Source: Paenibacillus oleatilyticus
GTDB lineage: Bacteria > Bacillota > Bacilli > Paenibacillales > NBRC-103111
DNA length: 64,000 nucleotides
Assembly (NCBI RefSeq): GCF_018998565.1
Contig: NZ_JAHNZO010000005.1
Span: forward strand, 186,001-250,000
Direction: 5' to 3'
Part shown: one piece after another, positions 34,726 through 43,306 of the stretch
How positions within the stretch are numbered: the stretch's first letter is position 1
How the letters are laid out: the number at the start of each line of letters is the position of its first letter
Made by a program: the position numbers and the translations under genes
Notes under the pieces: generated by a model
Told to the model about the DNA's origin: nothing
Seen by the model: only the letters and a program-made list of their open reading frames with translations
The model's database searches: none

Positions 34726-36105
34726 ATGGAGACGATAGCCATTATCGGAGGAGGCCCTGCGGGGTATGTGGCGGCGATTGCCGCCGCCGGGCAGGGCAAG
34801 CACGTGACCTTGATCGAACAGAAGGAACTGGGAGGAACGTGCCTGAACGAAGGCTGCATGCCGACCAAATCGCTGCTGGAAAGCGCGGATACGCTGGATA
34901 AAGTCAAGCACGCCGGCCGGTTCGGCGTAGTGCTGCCCACGGACCGGGTCGAGGTCGATTGGAACGCGGTGCAGAGCTATAAGAACGGGATTGTGAGCAA
35001 GCTGGTGCAGGGCATCGGCTATTTGATGAAAAAAAATAAAATAAAAGTGCTGCGGGGACAGGCAAGCTTTGTCACGGACCGTAAGCTGCAAGTCTCGCAG
35101 GGAGACAAACATGAGGCCGTGGAAGCGGACCGCTTCATTATCGCCGCAGGCTCGGAGCCCGTCGCTCTGCCCTTTGCCCCCTTCGACGGGGAATGGATCA
35201 TTCACAGCGGCCAGGCAATGTCGCTGTCTGCGGTTCCGGCTTCCCTGCTGATTATCGGCGGCGGCGTCATCGGCTGCGAGTTTGCAAGCATCTACAGCCG
35301 TCTCGGAAGCCGGGTGACTGTGGTCGAGATGGCCGACCAGCTGCTACCGGGCGAAGACGCGGACACGGCGGCCGTCCTGCAGCGGGAGCTGGAGAAAGCG
35401 GGCGTGAAGGTGTATACGTCCACTTCCGTGAAGCGGCTGCAGCCGGAGGAGAAGCTGGCGATTTTCGAAACCGAGAGCCGGGTCTTCGAAGGCACCGCCG
35501 ACCGCGTGCTTGTCGCGATCGGGAGGAAACCGCGAACGGACGGGCTCGGCCTGGAAAACGCGGGGGTCCGGTATACGAAGCAGGGGATCGAAGTCAACGC
35601 GCATATGCAGACCAGCGTTCCCCATATTTATGCCTGCGGCGACGTTATCGGCGGCGTTCAGCTTGCGCATGTCGCTTTTCACGAGGGCACCGTCGCTGCG
35701 CTGCATGCTTCCGGAGCCGAGGCGAAGGTCAATTACCGGGCGGTTCCGCGCTGCATCTACACCTCCCCGGAAATCGCCGGGGTAGGCTTGACCGAGAAGC
35801 AGGCCAGAGAACGGTACGGCGACATTCGCGTCGGGGAATTTCCGTTCGCGGCTAACGGCAAGGCGCTGATTCTGGACGAACCGGTCGGCCGAGTGAAGGT
35901 GCTGACGGAGCCGCAATACCATGAAATTGTCGGCATTTCCATCGTCGGTCCGAAAGCGACGGAACTGATCGGCCAAGGCGCGGTTCTGCTGCACACCGAG
36001 ATGACCGCCGATATGATGGAGCATTTTATCGCCGCCCATCCGACGTTGTCCGAAGCGGTTCACGAAGCGATTTTGGGCGCCATCGGCCACGCGGTACATG
36101 TTTAA
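34726..36105 (+). CDS. acoL: dihydrolipoamide dehydrogenase (E3) of the acetoin complex
   Basis: This 459-residue flavoprotein reoxidises the lipoyl group and reduces NAD+. The FAD site is GGGPAGYVAA (about residues 8-17). The redox disulfide is in GGTCLNEGCMPTKS (about 37-50); Met replaces the usual Ile after the second Cys. The NAD site is GGGVIGCEFA (about 179-188), the second FAD contact ACGDV (about 304-308), and the active-site base is His in AAHPTLSEAVHEA near the C-terminus. The ATG follows GGGGAGGAGACGGCATACC, 18 bases after acoC. Confidence 0.93.
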   Translation: METIAIIGGGPAGYVAAIAAAGQGKHVTLIEQKELGGTCLNEGCMPTKSLLESADTLDKVKHAGRFGVVLPTDRVEVDWNAVQSYKNGIVSKLVQGIGYLMKKNKIKVLRGQASFVTDRKLQVSQGDKHEAVEADRFIIAAGSEPVALPFAPFDGEWIIHSGQAMSLSAVPASLLIIGGGVIGCEFASIYSRLGSRVTVVEMADQLLPGEDADTAAVLQRELEKAGVKVYTSTSVKRLQPEEKLAIFETESRVFEGTADRVLVAIGRKPRTDGLGLENAGVRYTKQGIEVNAHMQTSVPHIYACGDVIGGVQLAHVAFHEGTVAALHASGAEAKVNYRAVPRCIYTSPEIAGVGLTEKQARERYGDIRVGEFPFAANGKALILDEPVGRVKVLTEPQYHEIVGISIVGPKATELIGQGAVLLHTEMTADMMEHFIAAHPTLSEAVHEAILGAIGHAVHV

Positions 36106-36117
36106 GGAGGTCCACCG

Positions 36118-37170
36118 ATGAAAGCAGCATTTTGGCATGGCATTCGCGATGTGCGTACGGAGGAAACGCCGGAACCGCCGGTCCGGCCGGGCATGGTCAA
36201 CATTCGGGTCGAGTGGTGCGGCATCTGCGGAACGGATTTGCACGAGTATTTGGCCGGGCCGATCTTCATTCCCGATCAGCCCCATCCACTGACGAACGAA
36301 CGGGCCCCGGTCATTCTGGGGCACGAGTTTGCCGGCGAAGTCGTCGCGGTCGGTCCGGGCGTGACGAAGGTGAAAATCGGGGACCGGGTAACGGTCGAGC
36401 CGATTCTCGCGTGCGGGACGTGCCTTCCTTGCCGGCAAGGTTTATACAACGTGTGCGATGCGCTAGGGTTCCACGGACTGAGCGGGGGCGGAGGCGGATT
36501 CAGCGAGATCACCTCGGTGAAAGAGAGCATGGTTCATAAGCTCCCGGGTACCATGACCTACGAGCAAGGCGCCATGGTGGAGCCCGCGGCCGTCGCCGTT
36601 CATGCCGTCCGGCAAAGCAGGCTTAAGGCCGGCGACACCTGCGTCGTCTACGGAGCGGGCCCTATCGGCCTGCTCGTTATCCAAGCCGCCCGCGCGGCAG
36701 GCGCGAGCCGGATTATTGCCGTCGAAATTTCCGAAGCCAGACAACGAACGGCGCTCGCGCTGGGCGCTCATCACGTCATCCACCCGTTAGAGGACAATGC
36801 GGTCGAAGCGGTGCACCGGCTCGTTCCCGGCGGCGTCGACGTCAGCTTCGAAGTCACCGGCATCGAAGTCTGCCTGAACGATGCGATCCGCAGTACGAAA
36901 ACGGACGGTCAGACGGTCATTGTAAGCATCTGGGAAAAACCGGCGTCGATCGCTCCGAATACTCTCGTGCTGAAAGAGCGGGAGCTGAAAGGCGTGCTCG
37001 CGTACCGCAATATTTTCCCGGCCGTCATCTCGCTTATCTCGGAAGGGCGGCTGCGGGTGGATGAATTAATTACGAAGAAGATCCGGCTGGACCGTTTGGT
37101 CCCGGACGGCTTCGAGGAGCTGGTCGGCAGCAAGGAACAGATCAAAATTCTTGTCTCTCCCAAGCCCTGA
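36118..37170 (+). CDS. bdhA: 2,3-butanediol dehydrogenase (zinc MDR)
   Basis: This 350-residue zinc-dependent alcohol dehydrogenase interconverts 2,3-butanediol and acetoin. Catalytic zinc ligands are in CGICGTDLHEY (about residues 37-47) and GHEFAGEV (about 69-76). Structural zinc cysteines are in ACGTCLPCRQGLYNVC (about 99-114). The NAD-binding loop is GAGPIGLL (about 178-185). FHGLSGGGGGFSEI matches butanediol/sorbitol-type dehydrogenases of Bacillus. It sits 12 bases after acoL in the same operon, so butanediol oxidation feeds acetoin straight into the Aco complex. Confidence 0.85.
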   Translation: MKAAFWHGIRDVRTEETPEPPVRPGMVNIRVEWCGICGTDLHEYLAGPIFIPDQPHPLTNERAPVILGHEFAGEVVAVGPGVTKVKIGDRVTVEPILACGTCLPCRQGLYNVCDALGFHGLSGGGGGFSEITSVKESMVHKLPGTMTYEQGAMVEPAAVAVHAVRQSRLKAGDTCVVYGAGPIGLLVIQAARAAGASRIIAVEISEARQRTALALGAHHVIHPLEDNAVEAVHRLVPGGVDVSFEVTGIEVCLNDAIRSTKTDGQTVIVSIWEKPASIAPNTLVLKERELKGVLAYRNIFPAVISLISEGRLRVDELITKKIRLDRLVPDGFEELVGSKEQIKILVSPKP

Positions 37171-37207
37171 CGCTTATCCGTGCGGCGGATCTGAGACCGA
37201 GGTTTGA

Positions 37208-37236
37208 TTGTAAGCGCTATCTTAATCGTTTATAAT
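37208..37236 (+). promoter_or_regulatory. acoR promoter overlapped by a cre site
   Basis: TTGTAA (37208-37213), a 17-base spacer and TATAAT (37231-37236) form a sigma-A promoter. TGTAAGCGCTATCT (37209-37222) is a perfect match to the cre consensus TGWAARCGYTWNCW and covers the -35 box. CcpA would block acoR transcription, as described for B. subtilis acoR. Confidence 0.8.
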
Positions 37237-37319
37237 CAAAGTGACACGTTTCACGCTCGTACAGCCCTAGGCGGACTTTGAATTATATCGAACAATATAC
37301 ATTCAGGGGAGAGGGTCTT

Positions 37320-39194
37320 ATGCTTGAAACCGCATTGAGTTTAAACATATGGGAGCGTTTCGTCAACGAAGGCGTTCTGGATGCGTCCCGGCTGAACAAA
37401 CGAATCGTGGAATCCTGGTACCGTTCCCGGGATGCGCGCGTCAATCCTCATCTGGATAAAGGCCGCCTTGTTTTAACCAATGACCGGTTTCATTCCCAGA
37501 AAAAAAAGAACGCCCTGCTTCGGGATATGGCGCAGCCGCATCTGGAGCGCATGAACGGCTTCATCGACGACCTGGGCATGATCGCGCTTCTCATTGACCC
37601 GGAAGGCTACGTGCTGTCGATGACCGGGAACCTCCATGTCCGTCAAGAAGCGGGAAAAATCAACTTTGTCGAAGGCGTCCGCTGGACGGAGGGCGAGGTC
37701 GGCACGAATGCCATCGGCACCGCCCTGTTGGCCGGAGAGCCTCTCATGGTGACGGGGTCGGAGCATTATTCGATCGCTTCCCACCGCTGGAGCTGCTCGG
37801 CGGCTCCGATCCGCGGCGACGACGGCCAGATCATCGGCGTGCTCGATGTTTCCTGCCCGGTAGACCGCGCCCATCCTTATATGCTCGGCATGGTCACTTC
37901 GGTTGCGTATGCGATTGAACGCGATCTCAGCATACGGCTGCACAAGGACGAGATGGAGCTCGTCCGGCAAACCGCCGACCGGCTGGAAACCGATCAGCCT
38001 GTGGTCGTTTGCAGCAGTAAACAGACGCTCGTCTGCGCCAGCAGGGCGATCCGGCGGCGCATTCCGGCCTGGGCCGGCTTGAAAGCCGACGAACTGGCCG
38101 GGTTCGGGCTAGAGACACGGATAACCGTTCCGGTCCTGTCGGATTCGCACGGGGGGCTGATCGGCACCTGTGTCTATTTGCAAGAGACACCGTCAGCCGC
38201 CTCCAAACCGGTATATTTTCCGCAGTCGGTTGTGGGGAGAACGGTGGCGGAATCCTTTATCTTTCAAGGGGAGATGGGCACAAGCACGGCATTCGGGCAA
38301 ACGCTCGATGACATGAAGCGGGTCGCTCCTACGGACGCCAGCGTCTGTATTCTGGGGGAGACCGGGACGGGCAAGGAGCTGATCGCCCAAGCGATCCACG
38401 AGAACAGCCCCCGCCGGACGGGGCCGTTCTTGGCCGTCAACTGCGGCGCGATCCCTAAGGAGCTGATGGAAAGCGAGCTGTTCGGCTATGCGGAAGGGGC
38501 TTTCACCGGAGCCCGGCGGAACGGATACAAAGGGAAGTTCGAGCAGGCGAACGGCGGAACGATTTTTCTCGATGAGATCGGGGAAATTCCGCTTTCCATG
38601 CAGGCGGCGCTGCTGCGGGTACTGCAGGAACGGAAAGTGACGCCTGTCGGGGGAACGCAGGAGGTCCCGCTCGATTTTCGGATGATTACGGCGACCCACC
38701 GCGATCTGCGGCAACTGGTGCAGGAAGGAAAATTTCGCGAGGATCTGTACTACCGGCTTCACGTGTATCCGGTCAAGGCGCCGCCGCTGCGCGAAAGAAA
38801 AGAAGATATTCCGCATCTTGTCCGCTTTTATTGCAGCCGGAAGGCTTGGGCGATATCGCTTCCGCAGCGCTTTTTCGACCGGTTAATGCAGTATGATTGG
38901 CCGGGTAATATCCGGGAGCTGATGAACGTCCTGGAACGGCTGCATATTACGACGCAGGGAGCGGATGCCGATCCGTGCGAAGCGTTGAGCCGGTTCGACG
39001 GCTTCCGTCCGCAGCCGGCTCTGCCGGACTCGATCCCAGACCCGCCAATGGCGCTGTCGCTGCGCGAGCAGGTCCAGATGGAGCAAATGACCGAAGCGCT
39101 GCAGCGGACCAAGGGCAACGTCACCGCAGCGGCCCAAATGCTGGGTGTTCCCCGGAGCACCTTTTACAAACGGCTGCAAAAATTCAATAAATAG
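37320..39194 (+). CDS. acoR: sigma-54-dependent activator of the acetoin operon
   Basis: This is a 624-residue enhancer-binding protein. A GAF-like sensory region (about residues 45-200) includes NFVEGVRWTEGEVGTNAIG. The AAA+ domain (about 300-530) has Walker A GETGTGKE, the sigma-54 contact GAFTGA, and Walker B GGTIFLDEIGE. The Fis-type HTH at the end reads KGNVTAAAQMLGVPRSTFYK. An in-frame TTG at 37278 lacks a site; ATG 37320 follows GGGGAGAGGG. It activates the -24/-12 promoter before acoA in response to acetoin. Confidence 0.92.
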   Translation: MLETALSLNIWERFVNEGVLDASRLNKRIVESWYRSRDARVNPHLDKGRLVLTNDRFHSQKKKNALLRDMAQPHLERMNGFIDDLGMIALLIDPEGYVLSMTGNLHVRQEAGKINFVEGVRWTEGEVGTNAIGTALLAGEPLMVTGSEHYSIASHRWSCSAAPIRGDDGQIIGVLDVSCPVDRAHPYMLGMVTSVAYAIERDLSIRLHKDEMELVRQTADRLETDQPVVVCSSKQTLVCASRAIRRRIPAWAGLKADELAGFGLETRITVPVLSDSHGGLIGTCVYLQETPSAASKPVYFPQSVVGRTVAESFIFQGEMGTSTAFGQTLDDMKRVAPTDASVCILGETGTGKELIAQAIHENSPRRTGPFLAVNCGAIPKELMESELFGYAEGAFTGARRNGYKGKFEQANGGTIFLDEIGEIPLSMQAALLRVLQERKVTPVGGTQEVPLDFRMITATHRDLRQLVQEGKFREDLYYRLHVYPVKAPPLRERKEDIPHLVRFYCSRKAWAISLPQRFFDRLMQYDWPGNIRELMNVLERLHITTQGADADPCEALSRFDGFRPQPALPDSIPDPPMALSLREQVQMEQMTEALQRTKGNVTAAAQMLGVPRSTFYKRLQKFNK

Positions 39195-39213
39195 CTGCGC
39201 CCGCAAATGCGAG

Positions 39214-39263
39214 GCGGTCTCCCACGAAGGAATGAAGCTTGGTGTGAGGCCGCTTTTCGTTTT
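39214..39263 (+). terminator. rho-independent terminator after acoR
   Basis: GCGGTCTCCCAC (39214-39225) pairs, with one wobble and one mismatch, with GTGTGAGGCCGC (39242-39253), followed by TTTTCGTTTT. Confidence 0.75.
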
Positions 39264-39348
39264 GCGGCTGTACTTTTTCGCGGCGAAACAAATACGGTAA
39301 TCTCTGCGTCTAGCACATAACAAACCTTTGATATCAAAAGGAGTCACC

Positions 39349-40784
39349 ATGATTAGAAAAATAGGTTTTTCGCTGTTGGCTGCCGGCTGCTGTTTATGGC
39401 AGGCCAGCCGTCTTCTTATGCTGCCGCGGGAGCGCCATCCACTCCGACCGTGAAGGCCCCGGGCTTTCCCGTAACGGTGAACGGATCGGTCGTCGATAAC
39501 AAACACAGCTTGTATCCGCTGCTGCTGTACCGCGATATTACGTATTTTCCGATGACGTGGAATTATACCCGGGCGCTCGGCATGACCACCGCTTGGGACC
39601 CGGTGAACGGACTTGCGATCGGGAAGCAGGAATCCTGCGAGCCTGTCGTCCGTCAGGACCTGACCTCTCAGGAGAACAGCGATAAAGGGATGAAGGCAAC
39701 GCTCGTGCCTTTTCCGGTCAGTGTGAACGGCAAGTCGATCTCCAATGCAGAGGAGCAATACCCGCTCTTGCTTTTCCGAAACATTGTTTATTTTCCGATG
39801 ACCTGGAACTATACCCATGATGCGTTCGGCTGGACGACGAGCTGGGACGCGACGAACGGCTTCGGTGTGCAAGCCTGCGAAAAAGTACCGGGCGCCGATG
39901 CCCGGCAAACCGCTGCGCTGAACCTTGCGAACGGCGGACAATTGGCCGTGCCGGGCGATTGGATCTATATGAACCCGGCGAACAAATACTATGGACCGAA
40001 CAGTCTTGTCAAGATGAAGCTGGACGGCAGCGGGAAGCAGACGTTGTCGGAGGACAATGCGCTATCCATCAACGTCGTGGATGACTGGATTTATTATACG
40101 GCCCGTGATAAGGCGGCCGATAAAAACCTGGGCATTTTCAAAATGAAAACCGACGGCTCGCAGCGGACGCAGATCAGTTCGGCAGGGGCTTATTCCGTTT
40201 GGGTCCGGGATGGCTGGATTTATTACACTGCCGGCAACGGCTTGACGATCAACGGTATCCACAAGATGAAGACCGACGGGTCGGAGGATACGGTTATCGT
40301 CTCGGGAGAGGTCGGGGGCCGTTTTTACCTTGACGGGGACCTGATGTATTTCATGATGCCGGACAAGGAGCATGCGCCGGACAGCCTGTTCCAGATCAAA
40401 ACCGACGGCGCCGGCAAGAAGAAGCTGCAGGATGAAGTGAATGCTGTAGCGGTCGTCGACGGTTGGGTTTATTATGCAACCGTCAGCGCGGGAAAGACTG
40501 GGATTTACAAGATGAGCGCGGACGGCACGGTGAACATTCCTCTGTACTCATCGGATCAACCGTTGAACGGCTTCCAATATCGGGACGGCTGGATTTACTT
40601 TATCCGCGGTTCCTTCGGAATCATGGGCTCGGCATCAATCGAGAAAATCCGCATCGACGGCACCGGACATACCGCTCTGGGCAACGCACGCGCTACCTCG
40701 CTGTATTTTGCAGGCGGTGATCTGTACTATCCGTCCGCTTTCGATGGGGATAACGAGCTTCGCAAGCTGGAGCCCGGCAAGTAA
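39349..40784 (+). pseudogene. secreted DUF5050/copper-amine-oxidase-N-like protein, frameshifted signal peptide
   Basis: The body, open from 39396 (462 residues), has two copies of a module with YPLLLYRDITYFPMTWNYTR and YPLLLFRNIVYFPMTWNYTH (first ends of about residues 45 and 120), then repeated DUF5050-type blades such as GDWIYM, DDWIYYT and DGWIYYTAGN, each followed by KMKTDGS. The only good start is ATG 39349 after AAAGGAG; it begins a signal peptide (MIRKIGFSLLAAG) but in another frame, which stops at 39453. One added base in the A5 or T5 run (39357-39370) would join the two. ATG 39396 has no site. This may be a true frameshift, a sequencing error or slippage control. Confidence 0.65.
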
Positions 40785-40807
40785 CCCATACTCTCCTTAG
40801 GAGAAAA

Positions 40808-40853
40808 ATAAAACCTCCACGATCACGTTTTGCCGTGATTTTGGAGGTTTTAT
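40808..40853. terminator. bidirectional rho-independent terminator
   Basis: ATAAAACCTCCA (40808-40819) pairs with TGGAGGTTTTAT (40842-40853), and ATCACG with CGTGAT inside. It lies between two convergent genes. Confidence 0.9.
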
Positions 40854-40866
40854 CGTTCTTCCGCGC

Positions 40867-41127
40867 TTACTTATACTTCTTCCAGTCCATGCCGCTGTTG
40901 TTCAGCAAATATTCGAAGTTGTTGTCCAGCCGCTTCTGCTCGGCCTTGCGGGCCGCTTCCGCCTGCTTTCTGGCTTCTTCGCGCTGAATCTCGGCTTCGG
41001 CCTTCATTTGATCCGCTTGCGCTTTCAGCTTGCTCACGACGTCCGGATTCAATAAATCCTTCAGCGTGGCCGGTTTGTCTTGGGAAGCGGCGCTTGGAGG
41101 AGCCGCCGGCTTGTTTTTCTTCGCCAT
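40867..41127 (-). CDS. YqkE-like small coiled-coil protein (DUF3886)
   Basis: This 86-residue, highly charged protein has KPATLKDLLNPDVVSKLKAQ (about residues 16-35), then a long helix of Glu/Ala/Lys/Arg that should form a coiled coil, and a conserved end NNSGMDWKKYK. This layout matches Bacillus YqkE (DUF3886), whose function is unknown. A GTG three codons upstream is in frame, but AAAGGTGAG fits ATG 41127. It is next to a histidine phosphatase on the same strand. Confidence 0.75.
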   Translation of the reverse strand: MAKKNKPAAPPSAASQDKPATLKDLLNPDVVSKLKAQADQMKAEAEIQREEARKQAEAARKAEQKRLDNNFEYLLNNSGMDWKKYK

Positions 41128-41144
41128 GGCACTCACCTTTCGCG

Positions 41145-41693
41145 TTAATTTTCAAACAAATACAGCTTGCCGTTCTCCGGCGTACCGAATTTCGGTCCCC
41201 GGAAGCCGCGCGCAAGCAGTGCTTTTCTCATCGTCATCATCAAGGCGGCATGGCTGACGATGAGCACGTTCCCGTCGCCCTGCCGGAAAATCTCGTCCAG
41301 AACGGCGTCGGCCCGTTTTCGGATATCGGCCATGCTTTCGGGCATCGACCGGGGAGCCGTAAACCACGAGGTTTTGATCAGAATCGCCCATACCATGAGC
41401 GGCAGCCGTACCTTCGTCCGGAACGAGGGAGGCGGAACCTCGCGCAGCGTTTTCCATTGCGTAATCTCGCCTTCATAAATGTGCTCGGCCGTACGGACCG
41501 CTCTAGACATATCGCTGGCATAACAGCGGTTCCATTCGATGCCGCCCAGGTTGGTCCGGCCGAGCTCGATGTCGGATTCATCATACTCGGCGAACCATTG
41601 ATCGAGTTCTCTGGCCGAGATCAGAAATTGCGACGGATAATCCTTTTTAACTTTATAATGCCGAACCAAACCGACTTTCATTTCTGCTACCAT
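41145..41693 (-). CDS. histidine phosphatase superfamily protein
   Basis: This 182-residue cytoplasmic protein has the phosphoglycerate-mutase-like fold. The catalytic histidine is in LVRHYKV (about residue 11; Tyr replaces the usual Gly after His). CYASDMSRAVRTAE (about 57-70) supplies the second phosphate-pocket arginine, and VLIVSHAALM (about 145-154) the second histidine. RHY-variants are known in small histidine phosphatases. Substrate unknown. A start at the second Met is also possible. It is 18 bases upstream of the YqkE-like gene. Confidence 0.82.
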   Translation of the reverse strand: MVAEMKVGLVRHYKVKKDYPSQFLISARELDQWFAEYDESDIELGRTNLGGIEWNRCYASDMSRAVRTAEHIYEGEITQWKTLREVPPPSFRTKVRLPLMVWAILIKTSWFTAPRSMPESMADIRKRADAVLDEIFRQGDGNVLIVSHAALMMTMRKALLARGFRGPKFGTPENGKLYLFEN

Positions 41694-41797
41694 CCTTGCG
41701 TGTAGAAGTACGTCTCTTTATCATACCTCGGGATTGACTGGATGTTAAAGGGTCAGTTTGCCTATATCGATTTTTTCGGCTGCTGCGGCCGTATCGG

Positions 41798-42226
41798 TCA
41801 CCGGCTGGCGACCGGGGGCAGCGGCTTTCCGCTGCGGATCAGGCGGACTCCGTCCTTACAGACGCCGTAACGCTCCCAGGGACAGGTCGAGCACAGCAGG
41901 CCGATGTCGTTCGGACGCATGGTCGTGGAGACGGCGGCACAGATGTCCGCCCACGTCATCGCGGCGCCGGTACGCAGCCCAAGCTTATCCAGCACGCGGG
42001 CGTCCCGGTCGTATACGCTGTGGCCATCGCAATGCGGGGGCTGGTCCTTCGGAAACGCGCTGCAAATGTCATCGGGTCCTTCGACAAGCTCGATACGGGT
42101 GTCCGGATGCTTCCGGAGCGTTTCGTATACGACCGTCATATTGTCGCAAAACGATTCGGAGTACCCCATTCCACGGTACCCGAGCAGGCAAAGCAAATGA
42201 TGGCCGCGGAGCCGGATGTTGTTCAT
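41798..42226 (-). CDS. DUF1284 domain-containing protein
   Basis: This 142-residue protein starts MNNIRLRGHHLLCLLGYRGM, with GYS and F closely after, the hallmark of DUF1284. It has cysteines in GHHLLC, DDICSAF, ADICAAV and LCSTCPW...YGVC. This spacing suggests an iron-sulfur cluster or metal site. The family has no assigned function. The ATG at 42226 follows GGAGAGAAG; an in-frame ATG at 42241 is less well placed. It stands alone. Confidence 0.78.
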   Translation of the reverse strand: MNNIRLRGHHLLCLLGYRGMGYSESFCDNMTVVYETLRKHPDTRIELVEGPDDICSAFPKDQPPHCDGHSVYDRDARVLDKLGLRTGAAMTWADICAAVSTTMRPNDIGLLCSTCPWERYGVCKDGVRLIRSGKPLPPVASR

Positions 42227-42370
42227 AGGGCTTCTCTCCATTCCTGCATAGCCATGCGGAATATTGTTAACTGATTATATCATATTCAGGTTAACGAATC
42301 ATCTATGCCATCCGACGGCAAAAAACCGGCGGAAGAGTCGATCCTCCTGCCGGTTCCTCTGACGGACGGG

Positions 42371-43291
42371 CTATAGAACATGCTTTAATTTGTCCGGATT
42401 AAGGACGATATAAATGCCATGGACCCGGTCCTCCCGGATATGGAACGAAATGACATTCACCGGCTGCTTGCCGGAATAACAAATAATGCCCGGCTGGCCG
42501 TTAACGCCCGCCAAGCGATAGGAGAACGCCTCGGGCAGCTTGGCCATGAGCCCTTCGAAGAAACGCGAGATGCGTTCCGCGCTTTGCACGGGACGTATAG
42601 CCGCGGTAACTTTGCCGCCTCCGTCGGAGTACAGCACCGCATCCGCAGACAAAATATCCATCAATTTCCCGACATTGCCCGTGGTCAACGCTTGGACGAA
42701 CCGTTCGATCAGGTCGCCTGCTTGTTCCTGCGAAGGATACGAACCGCGGCGGGGCGGCGCCGCATTGGACGGCTGTCTGTCTCCGGGATCGGGCAAGCCG
42801 CTGACGGCCCGCTTCGCGCGGTGGAAGATTTGCCGGCAGTTCGTGCTGCTTTTGCCGACAATATCGGCGATTTCGTCATATTCGTACTGCAGCACCTCGC
42901 GCAGCAGAAACACCGCCCGCTCCGTCCACGAGAGCTGCTGCAGCAAGAGCAGATAAGCGGTGGAGAGCGATTCCTTTTGCAAGTAGAAATGGGACGGCTC
43001 GCCGTCCTGTCCCCTGTCCGCGATTAGCGGCTCCGGCAGCCAAGGACCGACGTAAACCTCACGCTGCCTGCTGGCCGAGCGAAGCCGGTCGATGCAGCGG
43101 TGCGTGACCAGCTTGCACAGGTAGGACTTTATATTTTGCACGTGATCCAGCTTCGTTTCGTTCACATACAGGAATGCCTCCTGCACGATGTCCTCCGCAT
43201 CCATCACGCTTCCTAGCATGCGGTAGGCAAGGGAAAATAACAGGGGCTTATAGGAAACGTACAGCTCCCCGGCCGATTCGGCTGGCTTCAT
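42371..43291 (-). CDS. ECF41-type sigma factor with SnoaL-like C-terminal extension
   Basis: This 306-residue sigma factor has region 2 (about residues 5-75: PLLFSLAYRMLGSVMDAEDI, then VQEAFL) and region 4 (about 110-165: LSWTERAVFLLREVLQYEYD and IADIVGKSSTNCRQ). A SnoaL-like domain follows (about 190-300). All three ECF41 signatures are visible: WLPEP in the linker (about 85-89), DGGGKV (about 227-232) and NPDKL at the end. In this group the extension acts as a built-in control of activity in place of an anti-sigma factor. It is downstream of an FAD oxidoreductase gene on the same strand. Confidence 0.9.
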   Translation of the reverse strand: MKPAESAGELYVSYKPLLFSLAYRMLGSVMDAEDIVQEAFLYVNETKLDHVQNIKSYLCKLVTHRCIDRLRSASRQREVYVGPWLPEPLIADRGQDGEPSHFYLQKESLSTAYLLLLQQLSWTERAVFLLREVLQYEYDEIADIVGKSSTNCRQIFHRAKRAVSGLPDPGDRQPSNAAPPRRGSYPSQEQAGDLIERFVQALTTGNVGKLMDILSADAVLYSDGGGKVTAAIRPVQSAERISRFFEGLMAKLPEAFSYRLAGVNGQPGIICYSGKQPVNVISFHIREDRVHGIYIVLNPDKLKHVL

Positions 43292-43306
43292 GTCTAAGCG
43301 CTCCCT

